A program made the translations under genes and the position numbers. DNA of 47,500 nucleotides, taken from Bacillota bacterium (GTDB lineage Bacteria; Bacillota; Sulfobacillia; JAJYWN01; JAJZPE01). Below the pieces are notes generated by a model, which searched no databases, was not told where the DNA came from, and worked only from the letters and a program-made list of their open reading frames with translations. Every line of letters begins with the position of its first letter. Within the stretch, counting starts at the first letter, position 1. Location of the stretch: contig DASXUT010000079.1 of assembly GCA_036504675.1 (NCBI GenBank), positions 1-47,500 of the forward strand, given 5' to 3'. Shown piece after piece: positions 40,720 through 47,500 of this stretch.

Positions 40720-41901
40720 GTGACCGCGATCGACTTCGTCTACCTGGTCCACCCGCACCCGGCGGCAGTCGGCCGCCGGACCGGGGCGATCGGACTCTGG
40801 CCGGGGCTGTTCTTGGAGGGGCTGTCGCGCCTTCTCCCACCGCTCCGGCTTGGTTTTTTAGAGCCGGCCCCCGGAGGCTCGCGCGGCCTGGCCCTATCCG
40901 TCCCTTTGGCCCCCGGGCAGCTGGCCGACGTCAACTCCGGGGCCGCCCGACGGAAAGTCCTCGTCGCCGTGGCTGCGGCCGTCAAGGAGGGGGCGCGCTC
41001 CGTCGCCCTCGGCGGCTCCCTGGCCAAGCCCGAGTGGGCGGCCTTCATCGCCGGCCATTCCGACCTGAGGGTGATCACCGGCGAGGCCATGGAGGCCTGG
41101 GCGACTCTCGATGGGCTTTGGGCCGCCCTGCCGTCCGGGGCTACGGGCGGAAGGCTGAGCTTGGTGGTCGGACCGGGCCAGCGACTGCTCGGGGAAACCT
41201 TGTCCATCCTGGCTGCCCGCCGGGTCGACGGCCTCGTCCTCCTCGGCCCAAGGACCGACATCTTGACCGGGATCGCCTCCCGGGTACTGGCCGACAGCGG
41301 GCTGGTCGCCGAGGTTGGGGGGCCGGCCGGGCTGTGGCGGGAGGGCGAGCCGGTCATCGCCGCCATCGTCCTCGGTCCGGGCTCCGGGGACCTCAACTCG
41401 ATCCTCGGCCACCGAGCCATCGCCGTCGACCTGACCCCCGGGCGAGGGGCGGCCAAGCCATTGAAAGCCGCTCGCCCCGACCTTCGAGTGGCCATCGGTG
41501 GGGCCGTCGGCCTGGCGTGGACCGGGCCGCCCCCGCGGTTGGCCCTCCCGGTGGTGGACGGCCCTCCCGACTCGTTGCCCCGGATCAAGGCGGCCGGTCC
41601 GGTCCGGGTGGTCCCGGCGGTGATGGCCGAAGCCTGGCTGGAGACGGGGGGGGCCAGGCCCTCCGGACCCGCGGGTAGAGCGAGACCGGGTTTTCGGGTC
41701 GTCAGACCATCGAGTCGGCTGCCGGGGATCGCTACCCCCACCCTTCGTCACATCGAGGCCCTGGCCGCTTTGGCCGCCGGGCAACCCCTCTGCTTCGGTC
41801 GATTACGCTGGCTGGAAGCCGAACTCTCGGCGGGGCGACGGGCGGAGCGGCCGAAAGTTGGGGGGGACGGCAGGAAAGCGAGGACGGGCAGTGAATTCTA
41901 G
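40720..41901 (+). CDS. Rossmann-like protein, remotely similar to acyl-ACP reductase
   Basis: A 393-residue protein; GTG 40720 follows GGGGAGG by 7 nt. By eye it follows the plan of cyanobacterial acyl-ACP reductase (AAR): ARRKVLVAVAAAVKEGARSV then ALGGSL (about 75-100), RVITGEAMEAWATLDGLWAA, a dinucleotide-like strand LSLVVGPGQRLLGETLS (about 147), and GGAVGLAW (about 263). The catalytic Cys of AAR has no counterpart; the only Cys is near residue 358 (PLCFGRL). The N-terminus VYLVHPHP is also AAR-like in position. Fold similarity is an inference and the activity is unknown. The C-terminus is basic and low-complexity. It is the last gene of the module. Confidence 0.6.
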   Translation: MTAIDFVYLVHPHPAAVGRRTGAIGLWPGLFLEGLSRLLPPLRLGFLEPAPGGSRGLALSVPLAPGQLADVNSGAARRKVLVAVAAAVKEGARSVALGGSLAKPEWAAFIAGHSDLRVITGEAMEAWATLDGLWAALPSGATGGRLSLVVGPGQRLLGETLSILAARRVDGLVLLGPRTDILTGIASRVLADSGLVAEVGGPAGLWREGEPVIAAIVLGPGSGDLNSILGHRAIAVDLTPGRGAAKPLKAARPDLRVAIGGAVGLAWTGPPPRLALPVVDGPPDSLPRIKAAGPVRVVPAVMAEAWLETGGARPSGPAGRARPGFRVVRPSSRLPGIATPTLRHIEALAALAAGQPLCFGRLRWLEAELSAGRRAERPKVGGDGRKARTGSEF

Positions 41902-41936
41902 AAAAAGGACGGCCGAGGGGTCGTCCGAAGCCTTCC

Positions 41937-41965
41937 TTGACAGCCTATCGGGAGTGACTTATAAT
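41937..41965 (+). promoter_or_regulatory. perfect consensus sigma-A promoter of greA
   Basis: TTGACA (41937-41942), 17 nt, TATAAT (41960-41965), with no deviation from consensus. The transcript would begin at about 41972, 238 nt before the greA start. Confidence 0.92.
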
Positions 41966-41971
41966 TTGGGA

Positions 41972-42209
41972 CGCATAGGCAAGCACTGGCGCTGATCCGG
42001 TGCTTGCCTGGTTGTACGCCACCGCCCGGGACGACCAGACGGTCAAGGGTTTTTTTCTACGGCCGTCCGGCCTTCAGTCTCGGCCCGCTAAGACCCGCTC
42101 TGAAAACGCTTTTCCCCAGCCAGAACGGAGAATAAAAGAGGAGTCCAAGGCATATATTGGCTTTGGACGCGGGGGATCTTGCCCCCGCTTTTAAAGGAGC
42201 GAAAGCCAG
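41972..42209 (+). promoter_or_regulatory. structured 240-nt leader of greA with attenuator-like end
   Basis: The leader starts with a 10-bp hairpin, AGGCAAGCAC (41977-41986) pairing with GTGCTTGCCT (42000-42009). A run of seven T (42050-42056) follows without a strong stem. At the 3' end two hairpins are stacked without a gap: GTCCAAGGC/GCTTTGGAC (42143-42151 with 42160-42168) and the terminator-like GCGGGGG/CCCCCGC (42169-42188) with TTTT. There is no T-box signature and no recognisable riboswitch. Confidence 0.55.
42169..42192 (+). terminator. terminator-like hairpin just before greA
   Basis: GCGGGGG (42169-42175), loop ATCTTG, CCCCCGC (42182-42188), TTTT (42189-42192). The greA ribosome site AAAGGAG (42193-42199) follows directly, so this would act as an attenuator or could sequester the ribosome site region. 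Confidence 0.65.
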
Positions 42210-42686
42210 ATGGCCGACAAAGAGGTCATCCTCTCACTCGAGGGCTTGAAGAAGCTCGAGCAAGAGCTGGAGCACCTCAAGTCCGTTCGACGCCGGGAGG
42301 TGGCCGAGCGGATCAAGCAAGCCAGACAGTTCGGTGACGTGGGCGAGAACTCCGAATACGAGGACGCCAAGAACGAGCAGGCCTTCATCGAAGGCCGCAT
42401 CTTGACTTTGGAGAAGCTCCTGCGCAACGCCAAGTTAATGGACGAGGTCAGCGTGGAAGCCGGCCGAGTCGGGGTCGGCTCCAAGGTCAAGTTGAAGGAG
42501 TTCAAGAAGGGCGTCGTCGTCGAGTTCACCATCGTCGGGTCGACCGAGGCCGACCCGGGCCGGAACCTCATCTCCAATGAGTCACCAGTCGGCAAGGCCA
42601 TGCTCGGGCAGAAAGTCGGGACCGTGGTCGAGGTCAACATCCCGGCCGGGACCATCAAGTACGAGATCCTCGGCATCTCTCGATAG
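42210..42686 (+). CDS. greA: transcription elongation factor GreA
   Basis: It rescues backtracked RNA polymerase by stimulating cleavage of the nascent RNA. It is 158 residues, the standard size. The N-terminal coiled coil (about 10-75) carries the acidic tip [20 protein letters not shown] (about 43-62) with the essential Asp/Glu pair. The C-terminal FKBP-like domain contains VGSTEADP and [13 protein letters not shown] (about 112-130). ATG 42210 follows AAAGGAG by 10 nt. It is paired with lysS downstream, as in many Bacillota. Confidence 0.97.
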   Translation: MADKEVILSLEGLKKLEQELEHLKSVRRREVAERIKQARQFGDVGENSEYEDAKNEQAFIEGRILTLEKLLRNAKLMDEVSVEAGRVGVGSKVKLKEFKKGVVVEFTIVGSTEADPGRNLISNESPVGKAMLGQKVGTVVEVNIPAGTIKYEILGISR

Positions 42687-42744
42687 AAGGGCACGCGCGC
42701 CGGCCGGCGACGTCGCGCCCGGCCAACCTTAGAGCGATCTGAGC

Positions 42745-42776
42745 AAGGCCGCGACCATCCGGATCGCGGCCTTCTT
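42745..42776 (+). terminator. hairpin between greA and lysS
   Basis: AAGGCCGCGA (42745-42754), 9-nt loop, TCGCGGCCTT (42764-42773), then CTTC. A 10-bp perfect stem with a poor U-tract; probably partial termination between the two genes. Confidence 0.5.
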
Positions 42777-42859
42777 CAATGGCCATGGTGATGGATCCAG
42801 ATCCCGGGTGGACGGGCCTTCCGTTCAGCCACCCCAACCGTAGGCAGGAGGAGAGGACC

Positions 42860-44344
42860 TTGAGCGACGAGACCCCCAAGACCAGTCTCTCCGAGACTAG
42901 CGAGATCGCCGTTCGCCGAGCCAAACTGGACAAGCTTCGCGGGATGGGGCTGGACCCCTTCGGCCACCGCTTTGAGCGGACCCACTTCGCCCAGCACGTC
43001 AAGGACGACTTCGTCACCCTGGAAGGCCGGGAGGTGACCATCGCCGGCCGGCTGACGACCATCCGCAAACACGGCAAGGCCACCTTCGCCGACCTCAGCG
43101 ACATGTCTGGGAAGGTGCAGGTCTACGCGAAGATTGACGTCCTCGGGGAAGACCAGTACGGGCTGTTTGATGAGCTCGATGGGGGCGACACCATCGGGCT
43201 GACCGGCGTCGTCTTCAAGACCAGGCGCGGAGAGGTCACCGTCGAGATCAGGCGGTTCGAACTGCTCTCCAAGGCCCTCCGGCCGCTCCCCGAGAAATGG
43301 CACGGCCTGACCGACGTAGACCTCCGGTACCGTCAGCGCTATGTCGACCTGATCGTCAACCCGGACGTCCGGGAGACCTTCGTCAAGCGCAGCAAGATCA
43401 TCAGTGCCGTCCGCCGGTACCTCGACGGCCACGGGTACTGCGAGGTGGAGACGCCCATCCTGACCCTCCTGGCCAGCGGCGGCCACGCCCGGCCGTTCAC
43501 CACCCACCACAACACTCTTGACCTCGACCTTTGCCTGAGGATCGCCCTCGAGCTGTACCACAAGCGGCTGATCGTCGGGGGCTTCGACCGGGTCTACGAG
43601 ATCGGCCATTGCTTCCGCAACGAAGGCATCGACACCCGACACAACCCCGAATTCACCATGCTCGAACTATATCAGTCCTTCGCCGACTATGAGGACATGA
43701 TGCGCCTCGGCGAGGAGATGTTCGCCGGCGCGGCCGAAGAGGCCCTGGGCACGACCAAGGTCACCTATCAAGGGCGAGTCCTGGACCTCACCCCACCGTG
43801 GCCACGGGTCAGGATGCTCGACGCGATCAAGGAGTACGCCGGGGTCGACTGGCTGACCGTGAAGAGCGACCAGGAGGCCGTGGCCATCGGCGAGAAGCTC
43901 GGCCTGGACCTGGCCGGCAAGCGGACCAAGGGGATGGTCCTTGACGAACTGTGCTCCGAGTTTGTCGAGCCGCGCCTGATCCAGCCGTCTTTCCTCATCG
44001 ACTACCCGATCGAGATCTCCCCCCTGGCCAAGCGACGGCCGGACAACCCCGAATTGACCTATCGTTTCGAGGCCTTCATCAACGGTTGGGAGACGATGAA
44101 CGCCTTCTCGGAGCTGAACGACCCGATCGACCAGCGCGAGCGGTTCGAGCAGCAGGCCCGGGAGAAGGCCAAGGGGAACGACGAGGCGATGGCCTACGAC
44201 GAGGACTTCGTCACCGCCCTCGAATACGGGATGCCGCCCACCGGCGGCATGGGCGTCGGTATCGATCGCCTGACCATGCTTCTCACCGACTCGCCTTCCA
44301 TCCGCGATGTCATCCTCTTCCCGGTGATGAGGCCGCGGGGCTGA
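42860..44344 (+). CDS. lysS: lysyl-tRNA synthetase, class II
   Basis: It charges tRNA-Lys (one such tRNA lies at 2079 in this window). It is 494 residues from TTG 42860, with AGGAGG 7 nt before; the frame is open 27 codons further up without a better site. An N-terminal OB-fold anticodon domain (about 55-150: VTIAGRLTTIRKHGKATFAD) precedes the catalytic core with motif 2 FRNEGIDTRHNPEFTMLE (about 251) and motif 3 GMGVGIDRLTML (about 462). The motif 1 region reads ETPILTLLASGGHARPFTTH, where most bacterial LysRS have a GGA-ARPF sequence; GGHARPF is a small deviation. It has the usual greA partner upstream. Confidence 0.95.
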   Translation: MSDETPKTSLSETSEIAVRRAKLDKLRGMGLDPFGHRFERTHFAQHVKDDFVTLEGREVTIAGRLTTIRKHGKATFADLSDMSGKVQVYAKIDVLGEDQYGLFDELDGGDTIGLTGVVFKTRRGEVTVEIRRFELLSKALRPLPEKWHGLTDVDLRYRQRYVDLIVNPDVRETFVKRSKIISAVRRYLDGHGYCEVETPILTLLASGGHARPFTTHHNTLDLDLCLRIALELYHKRLIVGGFDRVYEIGHCFRNEGIDTRHNPEFTMLELYQSFADYEDMMRLGEEMFAGAAEEALGTTKVTYQGRVLDLTPPWPRVRMLDAIKEYAGVDWLTVKSDQEAVAIGEKLGLDLAGKRTKGMVLDELCSEFVEPRLIQPSFLIDYPIEISPLAKRRPDNPELTYRFEAFINGWETMNAFSELNDPIDQRERFEQQAREKAKGNDEAMAYDEDFVTALEYGMPPTGGMGVGIDRLTMLLTDSPSIRDVILFPVMRPRG

Positions 44345-44350
44345 ACGAAG

Positions 44351-44371
44351 CGGGCGGCCCAAAGCCGCCCG
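44351..44371. terminator. weak hairpin between lysS and feoB
   Basis: CGGGCGGC (44351-44358), loop CCAAA, GCCGCCCG (44364-44371). It has an 8-bp GC stem without a U-tract on either side, and lies at the convergent end of lysS and the feoAB operon. Confidence 0.45.
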
Positions 44372-44599
44372 TCACTCGTCCTTCCCGGTCACCTCGGAGA
44401 AGTCGTCCCGCAGGTCGATGAACATCCGGCCCGACCGGTCCGATTGGACCAGGATGACGTCGGAGATGTCTTCGACGCCGCGCCGGCGGAGCTCTGCGTC
44501 CTCCTTTCGGGTCTTGAGTTTCTCCGGGCCGCCGGTCGTCTTCTGGCCGGCGGCCTTGCCTTTCCGCCCCGCCGCCCGTCGGGGATGCTTTCTCTGATT
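44372..44599 (-). other. 75-codon open frame behind feoB, reachable only by a +1 shift
   Basis: Immediately after the feoB stop, the +1 frame stays open for 75 codons to TGA at 44372-44374. Its third positions are almost all G or C, as in the real genes around it. It reads as a basic linker (AAGRKGKAAGQKTTGGPEKL) followed by a compact end with ELRRRGVEDISDVILV, then SDRSGRMFIDLRDDF and a polar tail. No ATG, GTG or TTG is available until 17 codons before the stop, and upstream the frame is closed by a TGA inside feoB. The junction is GTG CTT TAA with AGGCGG 2 nt before CTT. This resembles the prfB frameshift site (AGGGGG, 3 nt, CTT TGA). Alternatives are an indel, a non-standard start, or a broken gene. 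Confidence 0.5.
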
Positions 44600-46532
44600 A
44601 AAGCACCGCCTCGGCCAACCGACCGATCAGCCCGCCGGCCAGGAAGGCCACGACGAAGCTGGAAGCCCAGACGATCAGGGCCTGCAGAGAACCGCGCTCC
44701 TTGAAGATCACCATCACCGCGGCGATGCAGGGGACGAAGAGGGTGATGGTGACCACCGCGGTGACCTTCTGGGCCGCGTCCAGGGTCAGCGCCGAAAGGC
44801 CGGCCGCGCCGAAGTCCCGCCGGACGATGCCCATGATGAAGGCCGTCGCCGCCTCCCGGGGGAGGTGCAGCCAACCCACGGTGAGCGGGGCCAGGAAGCC
44901 CTGGACGTCCGCGAGCCAACCGGTCACCTTCAGGAAGCTGATGACCAGCGAGCCATAGACGAAGAGGGGCCCGGCGTCGCGCAGGAACATGACCGTCTTG
45001 GCCCAGGTCTTCTGAAGGACGTTGCCGACCCGGGGCAGCCGCAGGGGGGGCAGGTCGATGAAGAGATCGGAGGACACGCCCGGCAGGAGCCGGTCGAGGA
45101 TGGTCCCGGCGAGGGCGAAGATGGCGGCGATGGTCCCGACGAAGATCAGGACGGCCAGGGGGCCGACCCCGGCCATCATCCCGGCGATCACCCCCAATTG
45201 CGCCGAACACGGGATGGTGAGGGCCAGGAGGGCCACGGCGATGGTCCGCTCGCGGGCCGTTCCGAGGAGGCGGGTGGTGATGATGGCCATGGTCACGCAA
45301 CCGAAACCGAGGATGACCGGGATGACCGCCCGGCCGTTGAGGCCGATCCGCATCATCTCCCGGTCCACCAGGGTGGCCAGACGGGGCAGGTAGCCGGAGT
45401 CCTCCAGGAGCGACATTCCGAGATAGAAGGCGACCACGAGGGGGAAGAGGAGCCCGACCACGTAGGTCACGGTCATCGTCAGGAGGCCGAACTCACCCGT
45501 CAGGAACTGAGCCGCCGCCCCCCCGGCGGCCAAGTAAGGGGCAAGCAGGCCGCGGATCCAGGGCTCGTAATAGCCCCGCATCAGCCGGTCCTCGGTGAAC
45601 CCGACGACCTTCTGGGCCGCCAGCACCCCGATCAGCTCATAGAGCCCGAGGAGGACGATGAAGACGATCAGCGTTCCGGCCAAGGGGCTGAGGCTGAGGT
45701 CGGACAGGGTCCGGCCGAAGTCGGCCCGCCGCTGCTCGCGACGGACGACCTCGGCCACCAGGGCGTCGACCCGCTTCCGCCGCCGTCCGTAAACCTCCTC
45801 GCGCCGGCCGGTCGGTCGCCCACCGTACTCCGCGAGGACGGTCGGGTCGTCCTCGACCATCAGGAGGGCCTCACTCCGGGCGGCCGGCCCCTCAGGCGTC
45901 CCGGCCAGTTCGCCCGCACGTTTGCAGAGCTCGAGGGTGTCCGGGTCGGGGCGGCCGGGGCGGGCGGTGTCGAGCATCCGGCGGACCGTATCCAGGCCTC
46001 GTCCCGCGGTGGCCACCGTCGGGACCACCGGGACACCGAGGATATCCCGCAGGCGCTCGTAGTCGACCCGAAGGCCGTGCCGCTCGGCCTCGTCGACCAT
46101 GTTCACCGCGACCACCAAGGGCAACCCCATGTCGATGAGCTGGAGGGTCAGGAAGAGGTCGCGCTCGAGGCTGGATCCATTGACCACGTTGATGACCAGG
46201 TCGGCGGCCAGGATGACGTCCCGGGCCACCCGCTCCTCATCGTTGAAGGAGGAGACCCCATAGATGCCCGGCGTGTCGAGGACCACATCTTGACCCAGCC
46301 GGCCGCTGGAGACCTCGACGGTGGTCCCCGGGAAGTTGGAGACGTCGACGTACAGGCCGGTGAAGGCGTTGAAGAAGACCGACTTGCCGGTGTTGGGGTT
46401 GCCGACCAGGACGATCCGCCGGGCGCCGGGCGGCAGGCCGACCAGCTCGTAGCCGACGCGGCGATCGCCGCCCCCCGACTTGACCTTGTCCACGGTGAAC
46501 TGCCCGCGCAGGTGGTGACGTCTAACGGCCAC
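44598..46532 (-). CDS. feoB: ferrous iron transporter FeoB
   Basis: This inner-membrane Fe2+ importer has an N-terminal G-protein domain. It is 644 residues from GTG 46532, with GGGGAGG 8 nt before; the open frame runs on upstream, out of register through feoA. G1 is GNPNTGKS (about 44-51), G3 DTPGIYG and G4 NMVDEAERHG. The pore segments follow, including GFGCVTMAIITTR, IPCSAQLGVIAG (the conserved Cys of the second gate) and RRDFGAAGL near the end. About 40 residues with two His precede the G domain. feoA overlaps its start by 11 nt. The stop lies in a possible +1 frameshift site. Confidence 0.95.
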   Translation of the reverse strand: MAVRRHHLRGQFTVDKVKSGGGDRRVGYELVGLPPGARRIVLVGNPNTGKSVFFNAFTGLYVDVSNFPGTTVEVSSGRLGQDVVLDTPGIYGVSSFNDEERVARDVILAADLVINVVNGSSLERDLFLTLQLIDMGLPLVVAVNMVDEAERHGLRVDYERLRDILGVPVVPTVATAGRGLDTVRRMLDTARPGRPDPDTLELCKRAGELAGTPEGPAARSEALLMVEDDPTVLAEYGGRPTGRREEVYGRRRKRVDALVAEVVRREQRRADFGRTLSDLSLSPLAGTLIVFIVLLGLYELIGVLAAQKVVGFTEDRLMRGYYEPWIRGLLAPYLAAGGAAAQFLTGEFGLLTMTVTYVVGLLFPLVVAFYLGMSLLEDSGYLPRLATLVDREMMRIGLNGRAVIPVILGFGCVTMAIITTRLLGTARERTIAVALLALTIPCSAQLGVIAGMMAGVGPLAVLIFVGTIAAIFALAGTILDRLLPGVSSDLFIDLPPLRLPRVGNVLQKTWAKTVMFLRDAGPLFVYGSLVISFLKVTGWLADVQGFLAPLTVGWLHLPREAATAFIMGIVRRDFGAAGLSALTLDAAQKVTAVVTITLFVPCIAAVMVIFKERGSLQALIVWASSFVVAFLAGGLIGRLAEAVL

Positions 46533-46770
46533 GGCGGACGCCTCCCCGGCGCGGGGCCAGCTCGACGGCGATCCTGGGACACAGGCGGCGTCCGATGGCC
46601 ACCTGCATCGCCCCCCGGCTGAGGACCACCGGCCCGCCCCGCAAGGCCTGCTCGCAGCGGACTTCGGACCCGGCGGCCAGGCCGAAGCGAAGGGCCTGGT
46701 CCTTGGCGCGCCCATCGCTGATCCCGCCGATGATCAGGACCTGACCGCGCCGAGCTTCGTCCAGGGTCAT
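46522..46770 (-). CDS. feoA: FeoA-family protein (SH3-like)
   Basis: An 82-residue cytoplasmic partner that is thought to help FeoB take up ferrous iron. ATG 46770 follows GGAGGGAGGG closely. The pattern TLDEARRGQVLIIGGISDGR, KDQALRFGLAAGSEV and GGPVVLSRGAMQVAIGRRL (ending with the A-I-RR-L of FeoA) identifies the family. Its stop overlaps the feoB start by 11 nt, so translation is coupled. No Fur or DtxR box was recognised upstream. Confidence 0.9.
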   Translation of the reverse strand: MTLDEARRGQVLIIGGISDGRAKDQALRFGLAAGSEVRCEQALRGGPVVLSRGAMQVAIGRRLCPRIAVELAPRRGGVRRGR

Positions 46771-46852
46771 GATGCCCTCCCTCCCGCCCTCGCCGGCTTT
46801 TGACGAGTGGACCTCGTTCCCATGCCTATGCGGGGGAAAGGGCTTTAGGCCG

Positions 46853-46884
46853 AAAAGAAAAGGCCGCGCTTTATCGGGCGCGGT
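46853..46884 (-). terminator. terminator of the right-edge gene (minus strand)
   Basis: On the minus strand ACCGCGC (46884-46878), short loop, GCGCGGC (46869-46863), then CTTTTCTTTTC. The U-rich tail fits termination of the gene ending at 46957 before feoA starts. Confidence 0.75.
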
Positions 46885-46956
46885 CGGGCAGGAAAGTCCG
46901 GGATGGTCTGGCGGTGGAAGACCCGGGCGGCCAGGCGGCGGAAGTCCCGGTTGACC

Positions 46957-47500
46957 TCACGGAAGGAGCAGGACATCTCCCCTGATCCCGGCGACATCGG
47001 CGGCAATCCTCAGATGCCCGCGGCCGGTCAGGCGGTCGATCACGCCTCGGGCGACCGGCCGCTCCCAATGGAAGGCCCGGGCCGGCTCGGCCAGGGGGCA
47101 GGCCACCGCGTTCTCGACGTACTTCAAGAGCAGCTTCTCGCGGGCCTCATCGGGGAGTGGTAGGCCGTCCAGCAGACTCCCGGGGACCTGGCGCCCCAGC
47201 AGGTCCCACCGGTGGACCGACCAGCCCTCCAGGGACCCACCGCAGACCGTCAGGCGGAAGGTCCGCTGCGATTGGGTCAAGGCCGTCAGCAGCCGGGATC
47301 GGGGGCCGGGAAATTCCTTCTTGAAACGTCGCCAGAGTTCACGGCTGTCGATGGGCCCGGCTTCCTCGACCATCTCCAGGAGGCGCCGCTCGGTCCGGCT
47401 GAGGAGACCGGCGGCGTAGTCATCCGCCGTCGACCGGCCGGTGGCGTACAGGACGTAGAAATAGGGCAGGTAGTCCCAGGCGATGAAGGTCCCCCCGCCG
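46957..47500 (-). CDS. C-terminal part of a possible winged-helix protein, cut by the window edge
   Basis: The frame is open on the minus strand from the right edge to the stop at 46957, giving 180 residues of C-terminus; the start lies outside. It begins with FIAWDYLPYFYVLYATGRST, then a likely winged-helix region (about 30-85: LLEMVEEAGPIDSRELWRRF, LLTALTQSQRTFRLTVCGG), and ends in a second small helical and strand part (VIDRLTGRGHLRIAADVAG). The look recalls AlkZ/YcaQ-related winged-helix proteins, but no glycosylase signature is visible in this part, so the function is left open. A terminator follows. Confidence 0.55.
   Translation of the reverse strand, partial: GGGTFIAWDYLPYFYVLYATGRSTADDYAAGLLSRTERRLLEMVEEAGPIDSRELWRRFKKEFPGPRSRLLTALTQSQRTFRLTVCGGSLEGWSVHRWDLLGRQVPGSLLDGLPLPDEAREKLLLKYVENAVACPLAEPARAFHWERPVARGVIDRLTGRGHLRIAADVAGIRGDVLLLP

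Noticed and set aside
40720-41901. Calling the third gene of the module an acyl-ACP reductase
   Set aside because: Only the overall plan resembles AAR, and the catalytic cysteine is missing; the name would imply an activity that the sequence does not support.
42000-42194. 64-codon frame in the greA leader
   Set aside because: Starts inside the 5' hairpin without a ribosome site and covers the terminator hairpin; poor codon bias.
41966-42209. T-box leader for greA-lysS
   Set aside because: The T-box sequence TGGNACC and the specifier-loop elements are absent, and greA is the first gene. LysS in Bacillota is seldom T-box controlled.
44389-46622. Long open frames on both strands overlapping feoB
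   Set aside because: All are out-of-frame shadows of the conserved feoB sequence; one on the plus strand reaches 585 codons but has only Gly/Asp/Gln-rich low-complexity sequence.

Overview
The window is about 65-70% G+C by eye and carries endospore-lineage genes (spoIIE, and divIC next to an S1-domain yabR-like gene), consensus sigma-A promoters, TTG and GTG starts with strong AGGAGG ribosome sites, and U-tract terminators. This points to a high-GC, spore-forming-lineage Bacillota (Clostridia, Symbiobacteriia or Limnochordia type). The exact genus cannot be read from the sequence. No phage, transposase or CRISPR array was seen.

Layout. 0.3-8.7 kb is the conserved region that in Bacillus subtilis lies near oriC: a small HTH protein, divIC, an S1-domain protein, four tRNAs (fMet, Met, Lys, Glu), spoIIE, tilS and ftsH. 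The hpt gene usual between tilS and ftsH is missing. 8.7-11.1 kb on the minus strand holds a diguanylate cyclase and a terC gene behind a yybP-ykoY manganese riboswitch. 11.3-19.0 kb holds a CCA-adding enzyme, a class II aldolase-like protein, an internally deleted M20 peptidase pseudogene, an M24 peptidase, the M16 pair ymfF-ymfH, and a flavin reductase. 19.1-25.1 kb is a histidine-degradation cluster (hutH, hutU, a membrane-anchored beta-propeller gene, hutI). HutI has an unusual C-terminal membrane segment, and a terminator sits immediately in front of hutH. 25.4-27.1 kb is fhs.

27.2-32.4 kb is an NAD/CoA cofactor operon (nadA-nadB-nadC-birA-coaX) behind a perfect consensus promoter whose -10 box lies inside a perfect palindrome. 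32.5-39.0 kb mixes an unknown protein, an M20 amidohydrolase, an HTH-TPR regulator, a BFN-domain protein, a C_GCAxxG_C_C protein, a polysaccharide deacetylase and dusB. 39.1-41.9 kb is a three-gene uncharacterised module (HTH regulator, 'quinate 5-dehydrogenase'-like protein, and a Rossmann-like protein that distantly resembles acyl-ACP reductase) with a palindrome at its promoter. 41.9-44.3 kb is greA-lysS with a structured 240-nt leader. 44.4-46.8 kb, minus strand, is feoAB. Behind the feoB stop lies a 75-codon, strongly coding-like +1 frame with no start codon, joined at a CTT TAA site. A partial winged-helix-like gene runs off the right edge.

The observations I rate highest are the possible +1 frameshift at the end of feoB, the membrane-tethered Hut pathway, the 39-42 kb module, the attenuator-like hairpins before greA and hutH, and the palindromic operator of the NAD operon.
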